Assembly: GCA_046704745.1 (NCBI GenBank)
Contig: JBJKRL010000041.1
Span: 28,953-92,952 of the forward strand
Origin: CAWGGS01 sp046704745
GTDB taxonomy: Bacteria; Desulfobacterota; Desulfobulbia; Desulfobulbales; Desulfocapsaceae
DNA: 64,000 nt
Reading direction: 5' to 3'
Made by a program: the position numbers and the translations under genes
In this document: positions 25,850-34,629 of the stretch, one piece after another
How the letters are laid out: each line of letters begins with the position of its first letter
How positions within the stretch are numbered: position 1 is the stretch's first letter
The notes under the pieces: model-generated
What the model was told of the DNA's origin: nothing
What the model saw: only the letters and a program-made list of their open reading frames with translations
The model's database searches: none

Positions 25850-26962
25850 ATGACCCAAAAAAGTGAACAAAGATCGACAGAGGTCAAACGATCAGTCCGT
25901 TCTGCCGATAGATCACAAGCCAACAAGAGAAAACCGCGGAAAGCCCAAAAGGAGCCCGTAAAAAAATCGTTATTACAAAAATTGGCAGTCAGAAAGAGGC
26001 AGTTGCCGTTGGTGGTGTTTGAGATCTTCTGCCTGGTCACCGCCTCGGTTGCAATCATCATGGTCATGCTCGGGTATTCGGCGAGTTGGTTTTCAGGCAC
26101 ACGGTTTTTTGAAAGCCTTTTACCTTTTGCCGTGTTCATCCTGGTGCTGATAGTTCTTACAGCTGTTTTGCTCATCGGCTGGTGGCAGTTGAGAAAACGA
26201 CTGCAACAGCTATGGATCCCACTCCCATCGATAACCGCCTTTGTCTTCGCTTGTGGTATTATAACCATAATGATGTTGGGGCAATTCAGTCATGGGTTTG
26301 AAAACTTTCGCAACCTGGTCGGCGGCAGACAAGAAGATCGCAAAATAGCCCTTGCCCATCAGGTATATGCCAGCTATCGTCGCTATGACCAGACGCAATT
26401 GCAAAAAATGATCGAGAGGGCGCAAAAATATGTTCCCGTTATTCGAGAAGCGGCTAGGGCTTTTGATGTGGATGTCAATCTTCTGGAGGGTATCGCGGCA
26501 GCGGAATCTTCCTATCTTCCAAGAAAGAGTAAAGACGGCGGGAAAGGACTTTTTCAAATAACCCAGATTCCGACTGCCGTGGTCCAACAGGTTAAAAACT
26601 ATCTTGATGAAGATACGTTAGCTATAGACGATCCGCGTCAGAATGCGTATGTGGCGGCGGCGGAATTGAAATACTACCTGTCCGAAATGGATGATAATCT
26701 CTTTTTAGGTCTATTGGCCTACAATATCGGACCGGCAAACGGCGGTCTTCGATTCATCATGAAGCAATACGGCGTGAATAATTTTGTCACGATTCAGCCC
26801 TATTTGCAGCAATTGCCCCGGGATTATCCAATCCGTGTCCTTTCATACTCTTTGGCATTCCGGCTTTGGGACCAACGGGGTAAACTGTTGGCCTATGAAG
26901 AGGGCAAAAACGCCAAAATCATTCAACGAATCGGCATTCCAGGTCTGGAAGACAATGAATGA
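25850..26962 (+). CDS. Membrane-anchored lytic transglycosylase, SLT domain (MltF/Slt-like)
   Basis: 370 aa. A basic, positively charged N-terminus (about 1-50) precedes three hydrophobic segments (about 52-75, 88-107, 120-142); the catalytic SLT domain spans about 200-330. The catalytic Glu is in LLEGIAAAESSY (the ES pair), followed by GLFQITQ, AYVAAAELKYYL and GLLAYNIGPANGG, all typical of goose-lysozyme-like transglycosylases. It cleaves peptidoglycan in the periplasm. Three TMs are more than usual for the class. Convergent with the MotA-like gene. Confidence 0.85.
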   Translation: MTQKSEQRSTEVKRSVRSADRSQANKRKPRKAQKEPVKKSLLQKLAVRKRQLPLVVFEIFCLVTASVAIIMVMLGYSASWFSGTRFFESLLPFAVFILVLIVLTAVLLIGWWQLRKRLQQLWIPLPSITAFVFACGIITIMMLGQFSHGFENFRNLVGGRQEDRKIALAHQVYASYRRYDQTQLQKMIERAQKYVPVIREAARAFDVDVNLLEGIAAAESSYLPRKSKDGGKGLFQITQIPTAVVQQVKNYLDEDTLAIDDPRQNAYVAAAELKYYLSEMDDNLFLGLLAYNIGPANGGLRFIMKQYGVNNFVTIQPYLQQLPRDYPIRVLSYSLAFRLWDQRGKLLAYEEGKNAKIIQRIGIPGLEDNE

Positions 26963-26973
26963 TAGTTTGATCG

Positions 26974-27846
26974 CTATCTCTCAATTTCGATTGAAGAACC
27001 GGTGAACTCTTCTTCCAATATCTCAGGCTCTTCTTCCTTTTCTCCGGCTCCAATATTGAAACGTTCTCTTAATTTCGTATACGATACCAGGTCTGACTGA
27101 CGCTCAGAGGGGGTAAGGAACGACTCCAGCTTCGTCGTCAAGATAACTGGATTGATCTCCGAGTCAATGGCAATCACTCCCTCTAAAATAATTTTTTGCA
27201 ACAGGAGTTCGTGGTTGGTTCTTTCTTTCAGGTTGGCGGCGAAAGGGAGGAATAAAAAATTAGCAAAGATCAAACCGTAGAGGGTTGATGTCAAGGCGAT
27301 GGGGATGGCTTTTAATAGAATCGCAGTGTCGCCGATTCCGCCTAACATGGTGATTAGACCGATGACTGATCCGATTAAACCGAAAACAGGGAAGAATTCG
27401 GCGATGGTTCGTAGAACTCTCTCTAGATCCTCACGCCGCAGTTTGAAAAAATACATTTCCGTATTGAGGATATCCCGAATCTGTTCCACCCGGTAGCCGT
27501 CGACCAAACATCCCAAGGCCCTTCTGAGAAAAAGAATGGAAGTCTCATGTTCCTCCTTTTGCAGTGAGAGGATGCCCTCCATCCTGGATTTTATCGATAA
27601 GTCTATTAAAATATTAATGATCTCTGTTTCTGTTTTGATTGGTTTCCGATAGGAGGTCAGAACGACCTTAAGTGCTATTTTCAGCTGGTCCAGCCTGAAG
27701 CTGACAAGCGACGCAGCTGTGGTGCCGCCTAACACGACGAGAATACCCGACAGATTGAAATAAAGGGCGATATTTCCGTTCAAGAAAAATCCCAGAAGGA
27801 ACAGTGCAACGGAGAGGATGAGTCCGATAAGGTTTTTTCGTTTCAT
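26974..27846 (-). CDS. MotA/ExbB-type stator protein
   Basis: 290 aa with the MotA layout: TM1 (about 6-24), TM2 (about 29-47), a large cytoplasmic loop (about 50-150, with MEGILSLQKEEHE resembling the rotor-contact region), TM3 (about 152-175; FPVFGLIGSVIGLITML) and TM4 (about 184-206; PIALTSTLYGLIFANFL), then a C-terminal tail. It would form the pentameric ring of a proton- or sodium-driven stator. It follows the MotB-like gene by 14 bp, the reverse of the usual motA-motB order. No flagellar genes are near. Confidence 0.82.
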   Translation of the reverse strand: MKRKNLIGLILSVALFLLGFFLNGNIALYFNLSGILVVLGGTTAASLVSFRLDQLKIALKVVLTSYRKPIKTETEIINILIDLSIKSRMEGILSLQKEEHETSILFLRRALGCLVDGYRVEQIRDILNTEMYFFKLRREDLERVLRTIAEFFPVFGLIGSVIGLITMLGGIGDTAILLKAIPIALTSTLYGLIFANFLFLPFAANLKERTNHELLLQKIILEGVIAIDSEINPVILTTKLESFLTPSERQSDLVSYTKLRERFNIGAGEKEEEPEILEEEFTGSSIEIER

Positions 27847-27860
27847 TATCTCTCTTCCTG

Positions 27861-29009
27861 TTATTGAGCCGAAACCGGTTCAGGATAATGGTTGCTGATT
27901 ATCACGTCTATTCTCCTGTTTGCAGCCCGGTTATGGGCAGTGGTGTTTGGATAAAGTGGTCGGTACGAAGAGAATCCGCTGACCACAAATTGGTTTGGGT
28001 TCATCTCTGTCTCTTCGATAAAGAATCGGGCGATGGAGCTTGCTCTGGCTGCGGAAAGCTCCCAGTTACTGGGAAAACGATTGCCCTGTCTCTGTCGATC
28101 GTCGGTATGACCAATAATATCTATCATAAAAGGAGCCTCTTTTATGGCACGCCCTATTTTTTGCAGAGTCATCTTTGAGTTTGGTGTCAGTTCCCCTTTT
28201 CCCTTATCAAAAAAGAGATCGCTTGTAAGAACGATGAGGATGGATCTGTCGCCCGGCATAAGGCTGACCGAGGCGTATTGTAAGAGGTTGTATCGCGTGA
28301 TCGTATCTTTGATTCGACCGAAAAGACGATGGATTTTGTCGGCATGTAAAGATGTTTGTTTTTTACTCGTTAATTTTTTGGATTCAGCCCTCTCCCGGTC
28401 TATCATAAATCCCATATCGGCTTCTTCTTCCGCCCCCTGAATTTGTTTTTCCTGAGTGCTTTTCATTGAGGCCGAAGGTTCGGAACTCCCTTTTGCTCTT
28501 TCCAGTCGCTCTTTGTCTTCTTGGGAGAAAAATTTGGTATTGCTTCCGATATCCTCAACATGAATGGGAATGACCTTTTTAATGGTTCCACCGGTAATCA
28601 GCGGGAGTGATGGTTTGATGGGTGCAAAATGAGCAGTGGGCGTGTTTGGGGGTGCTACCTCTACGGCTTTAGCCGTTTCCCCCCCAACAACTTCAGTCTG
28701 TTCACTGAAAAGAAGTTTTTTATGCGTTGCCTGATACACAAAAAGAGTCAGAAAGAGAATGAACATGGTCATCATCAGATCGGACCAGCCTATGGACCAA
28801 TGCGTGGGACTGGGAGTGGACGAGCGAAAGGAAAAATCTTCAACGGCAAATACCATGGGTTGCCGACGTTCATTGTCCGTGGGACCGAATTCGGTCGAAT
28901 AGCGTTTAGCAAGCTCCTGCAACTCCAATTCGGGTTGCTCAACAACCGGTTCTTGGACTGGGTCGGAGGATTTTTCCGGGAGCATTTCCGCATCCGTTGG
29001 TTTCTGCAT
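27861..29009 (-). CDS. MotB/OmpA-type stator protein
   Basis: 382 aa. A long N-terminal cytoplasmic stretch (about 75 residues, Pro/Glu-rich) precedes one TM (about 75-95) that begins with the conserved ion-carrying acidic residue, Asp77 in GWSDLMMTMF. After a roughly 130-residue variable periplasmic linker, the OmpA-like peptidoglycan-binding domain (about 255-375) shows DIIGHTDDR, ELSAARASSIARF and NRRIDVII. The long N-tail is unusual for MotB. The first gene of the pair; it may energise a flagellar motor encoded elsewhere, or a non-flagellar rotary device. Confidence 0.82.
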   Translation of the reverse strand: MQKPTDAEMLPEKSSDPVQEPVVEQPELELQELAKRYSTEFGPTDNERRQPMVFAVEDFSFRSSTPSPTHWSIGWSDLMMTMFILFLTLFVYQATHKKLLFSEQTEVVGGETAKAVEVAPPNTPTAHFAPIKPSLPLITGGTIKKVIPIHVEDIGSNTKFFSQEDKERLERAKGSSEPSASMKSTQEKQIQGAEEEADMGFMIDRERAESKKLTSKKQTSLHADKIHRLFGRIKDTITRYNLLQYASVSLMPGDRSILIVLTSDLFFDKGKGELTPNSKMTLQKIGRAIKEAPFMIDIIGHTDDRQRQGNRFPSNWELSAARASSIARFFIEETEMNPNQFVVSGFSSYRPLYPNTTAHNRAANRRIDVIISNHYPEPVSAQ

Positions 29010-29209
29010 GGGTAATGGAGTCTGCTTTTCGTTGTGTTTTATGAAATATAACTAATAATAACAAAATGTTGACTTGAATGTAACGTCTTGTGATTGCAGC
29101 GAAACAAAAAAATCTTCTATCCAAACCAGCTCTCTTTTAGTCATATCGGAAGAACATTCCAAAATCAAAAGGAAAAATACGGACCTGTCAGGAGAAAATA
29201 AAGATAGTG

Positions 29210-30016
29210 TCAGATATTTTCGAGAAGCCTTGTGGTTACCAGATAGTCAAACGTTTGTCTGATGGCTGCTTCACTATGCGGCTCAAAAGTGAGTATGGGA
29301 TGACAATCTTTTTGTTTCAGATATGCAAAAAGACCGGGGAAATCGAAATTACCACTCCCCGGAGCAAGATGTTCATCGCGACTGCCATGATTGTCATGGA
29401 GGTGCATCTGTCCAAGCCAGGGAAGCATTTCCGGCAACCATTCCCGCCAGGTCGATCCGGCAAAGGCTAAGAGATGCCCGACATCGAGGCAGAATCCGGA
29501 ATAGTTGGAGTTCAGTCGATCAAGGAGTGCCTTATGGGTTGACGGCTCTTTTTCGTAGGTATTTTCAAACATGACAGGGACTTTTAGTCTCCCGGCTTTC
29601 TCTACCAATTGGGTCCAGGTGGCATACGCTGTGGCAAACCATTCGTTAAAGACATACCCATGTTTGTTGGCCTCGAACTGAAGGTGACAAACGATGGAGT
29701 GGGGCTGGAAAATCGAGATCAGATCAAAGGCCCTATTGAGCTTCTCTCGGGTTTTTTCCAAGAGATAGGGATCGAGTCCTCCCGGGGTAAGATCAAAAAA
29801 AGGAGCATGCAAGGTACATGCAAGCCCTTTTTTCTTCAGGCAGTCTGCGATTCTGATGAAGTCTTTTCGCTCTTCATTGTACAGGCATAACCCCTCCAAA
29901 CCTATTTCGGGCTGGATGTTCTGCTCAAGAAAGAATTCCAGATACTTCTCTTTCAAGTCATACCAGGGGGCGCTGATGAAGCACCGTTTTTTTATTTTGT
30001 CCAGGGCGTTGGTCAT
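29210..30016 (-). CDS. Sugar phosphate isomerase/epimerase-like TIM-barrel protein
   Basis: 268 aa from ATG 30016; a longer frame to 30151 would run into a repeat fragment. AP-endonuclease-2/xylose-isomerase-like fold: HAPFFDLTPGG near residue 65, SIVCHLQFEANKHG, VMFENTYEKEPST, FCLDVGHLLAF, MHLHDNHGSRDEHLAPGSGNF, and FEPHSE at the end. The His, Glu and Asp residues at strand ends fit a divalent-metal site (E-D-H-H-E type). Substrate unknown. No strong SD is seen; it stands alone between motB-like and dacA-like genes. Confidence 0.7.
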   Translation of the reverse strand: MTNALDKIKKRCFISAPWYDLKEKYLEFFLEQNIQPEIGLEGLCLYNEERKDFIRIADCLKKKGLACTLHAPFFDLTPGGLDPYLLEKTREKLNRAFDLISIFQPHSIVCHLQFEANKHGYVFNEWFATAYATWTQLVEKAGRLKVPVMFENTYEKEPSTHKALLDRLNSNYSGFCLDVGHLLAFAGSTWREWLPEMLPWLGQMHLHDNHGSRDEHLAPGSGNFDFPGLFAYLKQKDCHPILTFEPHSEAAIRQTFDYLVTTRLLENI

Positions 30017-30107
30017 TTTAAAAGGGGTTTTTTGTGTGAGATTTAAGGCCGTTTCATTATCCGAACAATTTACACGGTATCTGTCCGGAAATTGATCAAA
30101 GCCAGGA

Positions 30108-30205
30108 GGCAACCTATTCACGGGACGCCATAAACCCTTCCCAGGGGGCAAAAACCTATGTCATCCAGGCTGCGGAACACGCATAAAATGATTACCCCTT
30201 AGCTC
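30108..30205. repeat. Degenerate fragment of MITE-like family B
   Basis: TTCACGGGACGCCATAAACC, then a CCCAGGGGGC block and ATCCAGGC, match the centre of the family B copies at 39.5 and 47.7 kb; one end-like TGATTACC remains near 30203. It lies in the 30017-30604 spacer, where I see nothing else but the dacA leader. Confidence 0.5.
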
Positions 30206-30604
30206 CCAGGCATTGAGATCGTCTAAATTTTCATCCTTTGTTGTGCTCACACCGCGCGAATGAACATTCATGAGTGGTCCCGGATTGCTTGATTTTCATA
30301 AGTATACACGGAATGAGATAAGAGAAAAACAGGGAAATAAAAAAGTAAGAGATATAGAGAATTCAGTTATGAATAGATCTTGACAAACAGCATTCCGAGA
30401 GGTACGAAATATTGCCTTCTTCATGAGAAGTATTCTTGAAAAAAATCAGAAAGCGCTAATGGTCGGCATTTGAGGAAAAAGAACACCGACGGTTTTCCAT
30501 TCTATCTTTATTCAAGGTGGGTTTCGTTTCCTGAGTCATTTATTTCATTCTTATATTTTTCTATCTCTTTCTCGACCGAATTTCCGGCAATCGCAAGGAG
30601 GATT

Positions 30605-31738
30605 ATGAAGCGGATCGTCTTTTTCATAATTGTCATTATGTTGTTTGATCATACGGCTTGGGCAGCTCGGGCCAGAGTAGATTCCATAGCGCAAGATCCA
30701 TACATCTCAGCTTTGGTAATGGATGCCGATACCGGTAAGGTCTTGTTTGCAGATCATCCCAATACCGTAGTGTATCCTGCATCTGTTTTAAAACTGATGA
30801 ACCTTTTTGTAATCCTCGATTTGGTGAAAGAGGGCAAGGTCAAGTTCAATGATATGGTGCAAATCACCAGAGAAGCTGCCAGGACCGGAGGATCACAGGT
30901 ATACCTCGATCCCAGGGAGCAGTTTTCGGTTGATGATCTGCTTTATGCCTTGATGGTGCAGTCGGCAAACGATGCAGCCGTTGCGCTGGCGATTCATATC
31001 GCCGGCTCCAAGGAGGGCTTTGTTGCCATGATGAATCAAAAGGCTCAGGACCTGGGGATGAAAAACACGCACTTCTATTCGGTACACGGTCTTCCCCCGG
31101 ATAAAGGACAAAAACCGGACGAGACCACGGCCTTCGATCTCTCCATTCTCTGCCGTGCGCTGAGCAAGATGCCGGAAGCTTTGAAATATACTTCCACTAA
31201 GGAGCGAGGCTTCAGGGAAGGGAAGTTCATTATGCGCAATCACAACCATCTTTTAGGGGAAGTGGAAGGGTGCGATGGCTTTAAGACCGGGTATTTCAAG
31301 GCAGCTGGATTCTCCATAGCCGCCACTGCTAAAAGAGGCGGGGTTCGTATCATCGCCATTGTCATGGGCAGCGAAGATCGAAAGGTGCGCGATGCCAAGG
31401 CTGCCGAGTTTCTGGCAAAAGGTTTTTCCATGGAACAGGCACAAGTCGTGGCCGTTGTGCCGAATAAAAAGCCGGAGCCGCCTCAAGCCGTGGCCGTCGT
31501 ACCGAATAAAAAGCCGGAGCAGACGGCCGACCGAGTTGAAACGGCTTCCATCAATCCTGGTCAACCGCAGATGCCGGTGACCCAACCGGCAGCAAAAAAG
31601 TCCGAAACGTCTATTCTAGCTGGTTGGGGGAAATTCTTTTTAGGCTTGGGACTTGGCCTGTTGCTCTTTGCCTTCAGGTTCCTTTTGGTATGGAAACGAA
31701 GGAAAAAGGAAAAGGCAAAATATATTCGTCAATTCTGA
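30605..31738 (+). CDS. D-alanyl-D-alanine carboxypeptidase (peptidase S11, DacA family)
   Basis: 377 aa from ATG 30605, which has AAGGAGG upstream and starts a signal peptide (cleavage near AWA-20); an upstream frame from 30470 lacks these. Removes the terminal D-Ala of peptidoglycan pentapeptides in the periplasm. All three penicillin-binding motifs are present: SVLK (Ser60-Lys63), SAN (120-122) and KTG (227-229). Instead of the usual C-terminal PBP5 domain it has a Pro-rich linker with a tandem 14-residue duplication (AVVPNKKPE twice) and a C-terminal TM (about 342-362) with a basic tail. Its last 10 bp overlap the convergent kinase gene. Confidence 0.9.
   Translation: MKRIVFFIIVIMLFDHTAWAARARVDSIAQDPYISALVMDADTGKVLFADHPNTVVYPASVLKLMNLFVILDLVKEGKVKFNDMVQITREAARTGGSQVYLDPREQFSVDDLLYALMVQSANDAAVALAIHIAGSKEGFVAMMNQKAQDLGMKNTHFYSVHGLPPDKGQKPDETTAFDLSILCRALSKMPEALKYTSTKERGFREGKFIMRNHNHLLGEVEGCDGFKTGYFKAAGFSIAATAKRGGVRIIAIVMGSEDRKVRDAKAAEFLAKGFSMEQAQVVAVVPNKKPEPPQAVAVVPNKKPEQTADRVETASINPGQPQMPVTQPAAKKSETSILAGWGKFFLGLGLGLLLFAFRFLLVWKRRKKEKAKYIRQF
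31448..31520 (+). repeat. 42-bp tandem duplication inside the dacA-like linker
   Basis: GTGGCCGTTGTGCCGAATAA and its near copy starting at 31490 repeat with a 42-bp period, encoding two AVVPNKKPE units. It lengthens the wall-spanning linker and is a likely site of length variation. Confidence 0.7.
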
Positions 31739-33117
31739 GAAGGGCTTTTCCTGGGTAAATGCCGAAGAAGAACCTGGTAAAGCTCATTTCGATCGATGGG
31801 TTTACTGAGATAATCGTCCATTCCCGCCAGCAGACATTTTTCTCTGTCTTTGCCCATGGCATGTGCCGTCAAGGCTATGATCCGCGGTTTTTTGTGTGTA
31901 TCTGCCATGGCTTTGATTCTCTTTGTCGCTTCGAATCCATCCATATCCGGCATCTGAAGATCCATGAGTATCAGTTGAAAATCGCCTGATGCCACCGCTT
32001 CCACCGCCATCTTACCGTTTTCGACAGCGGTTACGTTAAAACCGAACTGCGTCAATAAGGTCGATATAAGAGCCTGATTAATAGACTCGTCTTCGGCAAC
32101 CAGAACCTTCATCCCCTTTATGAGACCTTTTTGTTCCGAGAGGGAGATATTTGTCGGAGGCGTCTTCTTCTTTTGAGGTTCTAAACGTTTTGCTTTCTGC
32201 AACTTACAGGTAAACCAGAATGTCGATCCTTCGCCTGGAGTACTGTTGACATAGATCCTGCTCCCCATCAGAGCAGCCAGTTGGGAGGAAATGGCTAGAC
32301 CCAGGCCGGTACCCCCATGTTTACGGGTAGTCGACGAATCCGCCTGGCAGAAAGCCTCAAAGATTATCCTTTGTTTGTCTGAAGGAATGCCTATTCCGGT
32401 ATCAATGATACTGAATTTGATATGTACATTCGAATCACTTCGTTGCGGGATGGGGACGGCCTTGAGACATACTGAACCTTCATTTGTGAATTTGATGGCA
32501 TTATTAATCAGATTGATGAGGACCTGAGTGAGTCGGTTGGAATCTCCGTTCACTTTCCGAGGCAGGGCTGAGTCAATCTCGCAGGTAAGCCGGACGTTTT
32601 TTTGCTTTGCCCTCAAGCTCAGCATATGAATTATGTTTTCCAGAACTTCATAAAGATCGAAATCGATGGGATCGAGTTTAAGCTTGCCCGCTTCAACTTT
32701 AGAAAAATCAAGGATATCATTGATGACCTTAAGGAGCCTGTTAGCTGAATTTTTCACCATTTGCAGATACATTTTCTGTTCCGCTGTCAACTCGGTGTCC
32801 AGGACCAGATCCGTCATACCGATGATGCCGTTCATCGGGGTCCTGATCTCGTGACTCATATTGGCAAGAAAATCACTTTTAGCTACGTTTGCCGCCTCAG
32901 CCAACTTACGGGCAACGGTCATCTGCTGTCGTAAGGTCTTCTCGGTTTCAACGCTTTGACTGAGGTCCTTTAAGACATTATCCAGATTCTTGAACTGTTC
33001 CGCCACGAGTTCAGCCGTGATTTCGGCAGCCTGCCTGGCAACCAGAAGCTCATTTTTCAGTACCTGGTTTTCTCGCAGCAGATCATCAAACGAATATGGA
33101 TGATAGATATACTCCAT
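31729..33117 (-). CDS. Hybrid histidine kinase without sensor domain, hydrogenase-linked
   Basis: 462 aa, soluble. N-terminal coiled-coil (about 15-75) in place of a sensor; HisKA with phospho-acceptor His89 in MSHEIRTPMNG; HATPase with N-box NLINNAIKF, DTGIGIP and GGTGLGLAIS; a C-terminal receiver (about 335-455) with Asp386 in LILMDLQMPDMDG and Lys in LSKPID. It starts 2 nt after the stop of the hydrogenase large-subunit gene, so it is almost certainly co-translated with it. By analogy with HoxBC-HoxJ of Cupriavidus, the hydrogenase may serve as its H2 sensor. No separate response regulator or Hpt protein is adjacent; the output is unknown. Confidence 0.88.
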   Translation of the reverse strand: MEYIYHPYSFDDLLRENQVLKNELLVARQAAEITAELVAEQFKNLDNVLKDLSQSVETEKTLRQQMTVARKLAEAANVAKSDFLANMSHEIRTPMNGIIGMTDLVLDTELTAEQKMYLQMVKNSANRLLKVINDILDFSKVEAGKLKLDPIDFDLYEVLENIIHMLSLRAKQKNVRLTCEIDSALPRKVNGDSNRLTQVLINLINNAIKFTNEGSVCLKAVPIPQRSDSNVHIKFSIIDTGIGIPSDKQRIIFEAFCQADSSTTRKHGGTGLGLAISSQLAALMGSRIYVNSTPGEGSTFWFTCKLQKAKRLEPQKKKTPPTNISLSEQKGLIKGMKVLVAEDESINQALISTLLTQFGFNVTAVENGKMAVEAVASGDFQLILMDLQMPDMDGFEATKRIKAMADTHKKPRIIALTAHAMGKDREKCLLAGMDDYLSKPIDRNELYQVLLRHLPRKSPSQN

Positions 33118-33119
33118 GG

Positions 33120-34628
33120 TTAACTCTTGGTGATTTTATGTACAGCGCAGGAGAGACAAGGATCAAATGATCTGACGATATGGCCTATCTCCACCGGATT
33201 TTCAGGATCCATTACTTCGATTCCTACCACTGCTTCCTCCCACGGTCCTCTTATCCCGTTACCGTCCCGAGGTGAACCGTTCCAGGCTGTCGGTGTAATG
33301 ATCTGATATCTCTCAATGAGTCCGTTTCGTATCTCTATCCAATGACCAAGCATCCCCCGAGCAGCTTCAATGATCCCGTAGCTACGGCCGTCGGGAATAA
33401 TCCCTGCCGGGTTGTAAAAGGGCGCCTTCGGATCAATCGAATCGATGATATCTTTTATGATCGGTAAAAGCCTTGCCGGCCTGGTAAACCTGGCAAGTTG
33501 TCTGGAAAATGCGTTTGGGCCTTCGTTTCTGACAAAATCGGTAATAAAAGGGTCTTCGGCAACAAGCAGTTCGGCCAGAGGGCCGGTCTCAGCAGGCATA
33601 TCATCGTAACGAGGTGCTTTCGCCCAGGAGTATTTATCCGGGTTGGACTCTGAAATGCAGGGAATCGTCATTCCCTCAAAGGGATGCAGACCGTTGCCAT
33701 ACCCTTCAAACCGTGAAGAGGCAACATGTTCGGTAATACGGGCCTGGAGGAATTCAATTTTCTCATTTCCCGAGATGAAACCAGCGGTCGGCAATTCGCG
33801 TGAATGTATGGAGTGTTTTCTTTTAATCGGCAATTCCGGGTAACCGGCACTCACAAAATTTTGGTGACCGTCTCCCATGGTATCAAGACCGGTATGGCGA
33901 GCGCAAAGGATAAAAAAACCGAGATCACTTTGACGATGGTCGTCATTTTCATCAAACCATCGCTCCAGCTCGGTTTTAGTGGTAATTGTCGCCCATCGTT
34001 CGATACTGCAACCCAGGATCTGATCTTCATACCAATGGGTGAAGGCATTTATCAAGTACCTGCAATTCAATATATCGTTATAAGACAGCGTTGTTGCGAT
34101 ACCGCCGGGAACCATGAACGATGAATGCGGCCATTGCCCGCCGACAACGGCCACAATTTCAAGTATCCTTTTACTTTCCTGTATAGTGGTGATGACCGAT
34201 GAACCACGGAAAGGCTCGTAGCGAGCTTCGGCCTCTGCAAAAAACGGTCGGTTTCGATAGAGCGGATTGACAAAATCCTTCATAAACATCAGGTTCGATT
34301 GCCTGATATCACTTTGTATTTGTTCCACCATCAAGGCAAGGTTTCGAACCAGAATTGCATTGTCGGGAACCGGGACTCCCGTAAGCATATCCAGAGCCGA
34401 TACAGCCGCCATAAGATGGGCTGTTCCGCAGATGCCGCAAATCCTGGGGGTTAAGACAAGACCATCACGGGAACCTCGGCCTTTGAGGATGTTCTCGAAC
34501 CCTCGGTACATACTGCCGTTGCTCCAGGAGTTGGTTGTTTGGTTACCGTCGTATTCCAGCTGGAGTTCAAGATCTCCTTCGACCCGATTTAAGGGGATAT
34601 TGAGAATCTGTCGATCTGCTGGGGGCAT
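33120..34628 (-). CDS. [NiFe] hydrogenase large subunit, group-2-like (sensory/cytosolic)
   Basis: 502 aa from ATG 34628 (TGATATG junction with the small subunit); a longer frame to 34697 would overlap that gene by 68 nt. Ni-Fe ligands are in RICGICGTAH (Cys64, Cys67) and DPCLSCAVH (Cys491, Cys494). The L1 motif region NRVEGDLELQ is normal. Only five residues (KITKS) follow the conserved His497, whereas catalytic hydrogenases usually carry a longer peptide removed by a maturation protease; sensory HoxC/HupV types lack one. With the adjacent kinase, this favours an H2 sensor of the group 2b/2c kind, though an uptake enzyme is not excluded. No hyp or protease gene is nearby. Confidence 0.88.
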   Translation of the reverse strand: MPPADRQILNIPLNRVEGDLELQLEYDGNQTTNSWSNGSMYRGFENILKGRGSRDGLVLTPRICGICGTAHLMAAVSALDMLTGVPVPDNAILVRNLALMVEQIQSDIRQSNLMFMKDFVNPLYRNRPFFAEAEARYEPFRGSSVITTIQESKRILEIVAVVGGQWPHSSFMVPGGIATTLSYNDILNCRYLINAFTHWYEDQILGCSIERWATITTKTELERWFDENDDHRQSDLGFFILCARHTGLDTMGDGHQNFVSAGYPELPIKRKHSIHSRELPTAGFISGNEKIEFLQARITEHVASSRFEGYGNGLHPFEGMTIPCISESNPDKYSWAKAPRYDDMPAETGPLAELLVAEDPFITDFVRNEGPNAFSRQLARFTRPARLLPIIKDIIDSIDPKAPFYNPAGIIPDGRSYGIIEAARGMLGHWIEIRNGLIERYQIITPTAWNGSPRDGNGIRGPWEEAVVGIEVMDPENPVEIGHIVRSFDPCLSCAVHKITKS

Positions 34629-34629
34629 A

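Noticed and set aside
26974..29009. Zorya-type defence (ZorAB resembles MotAB)
   Set aside because: No ZorC, ZorD or ZorE gene is next to the pair; neighbours are a transglycosylase and a TIM-barrel protein.
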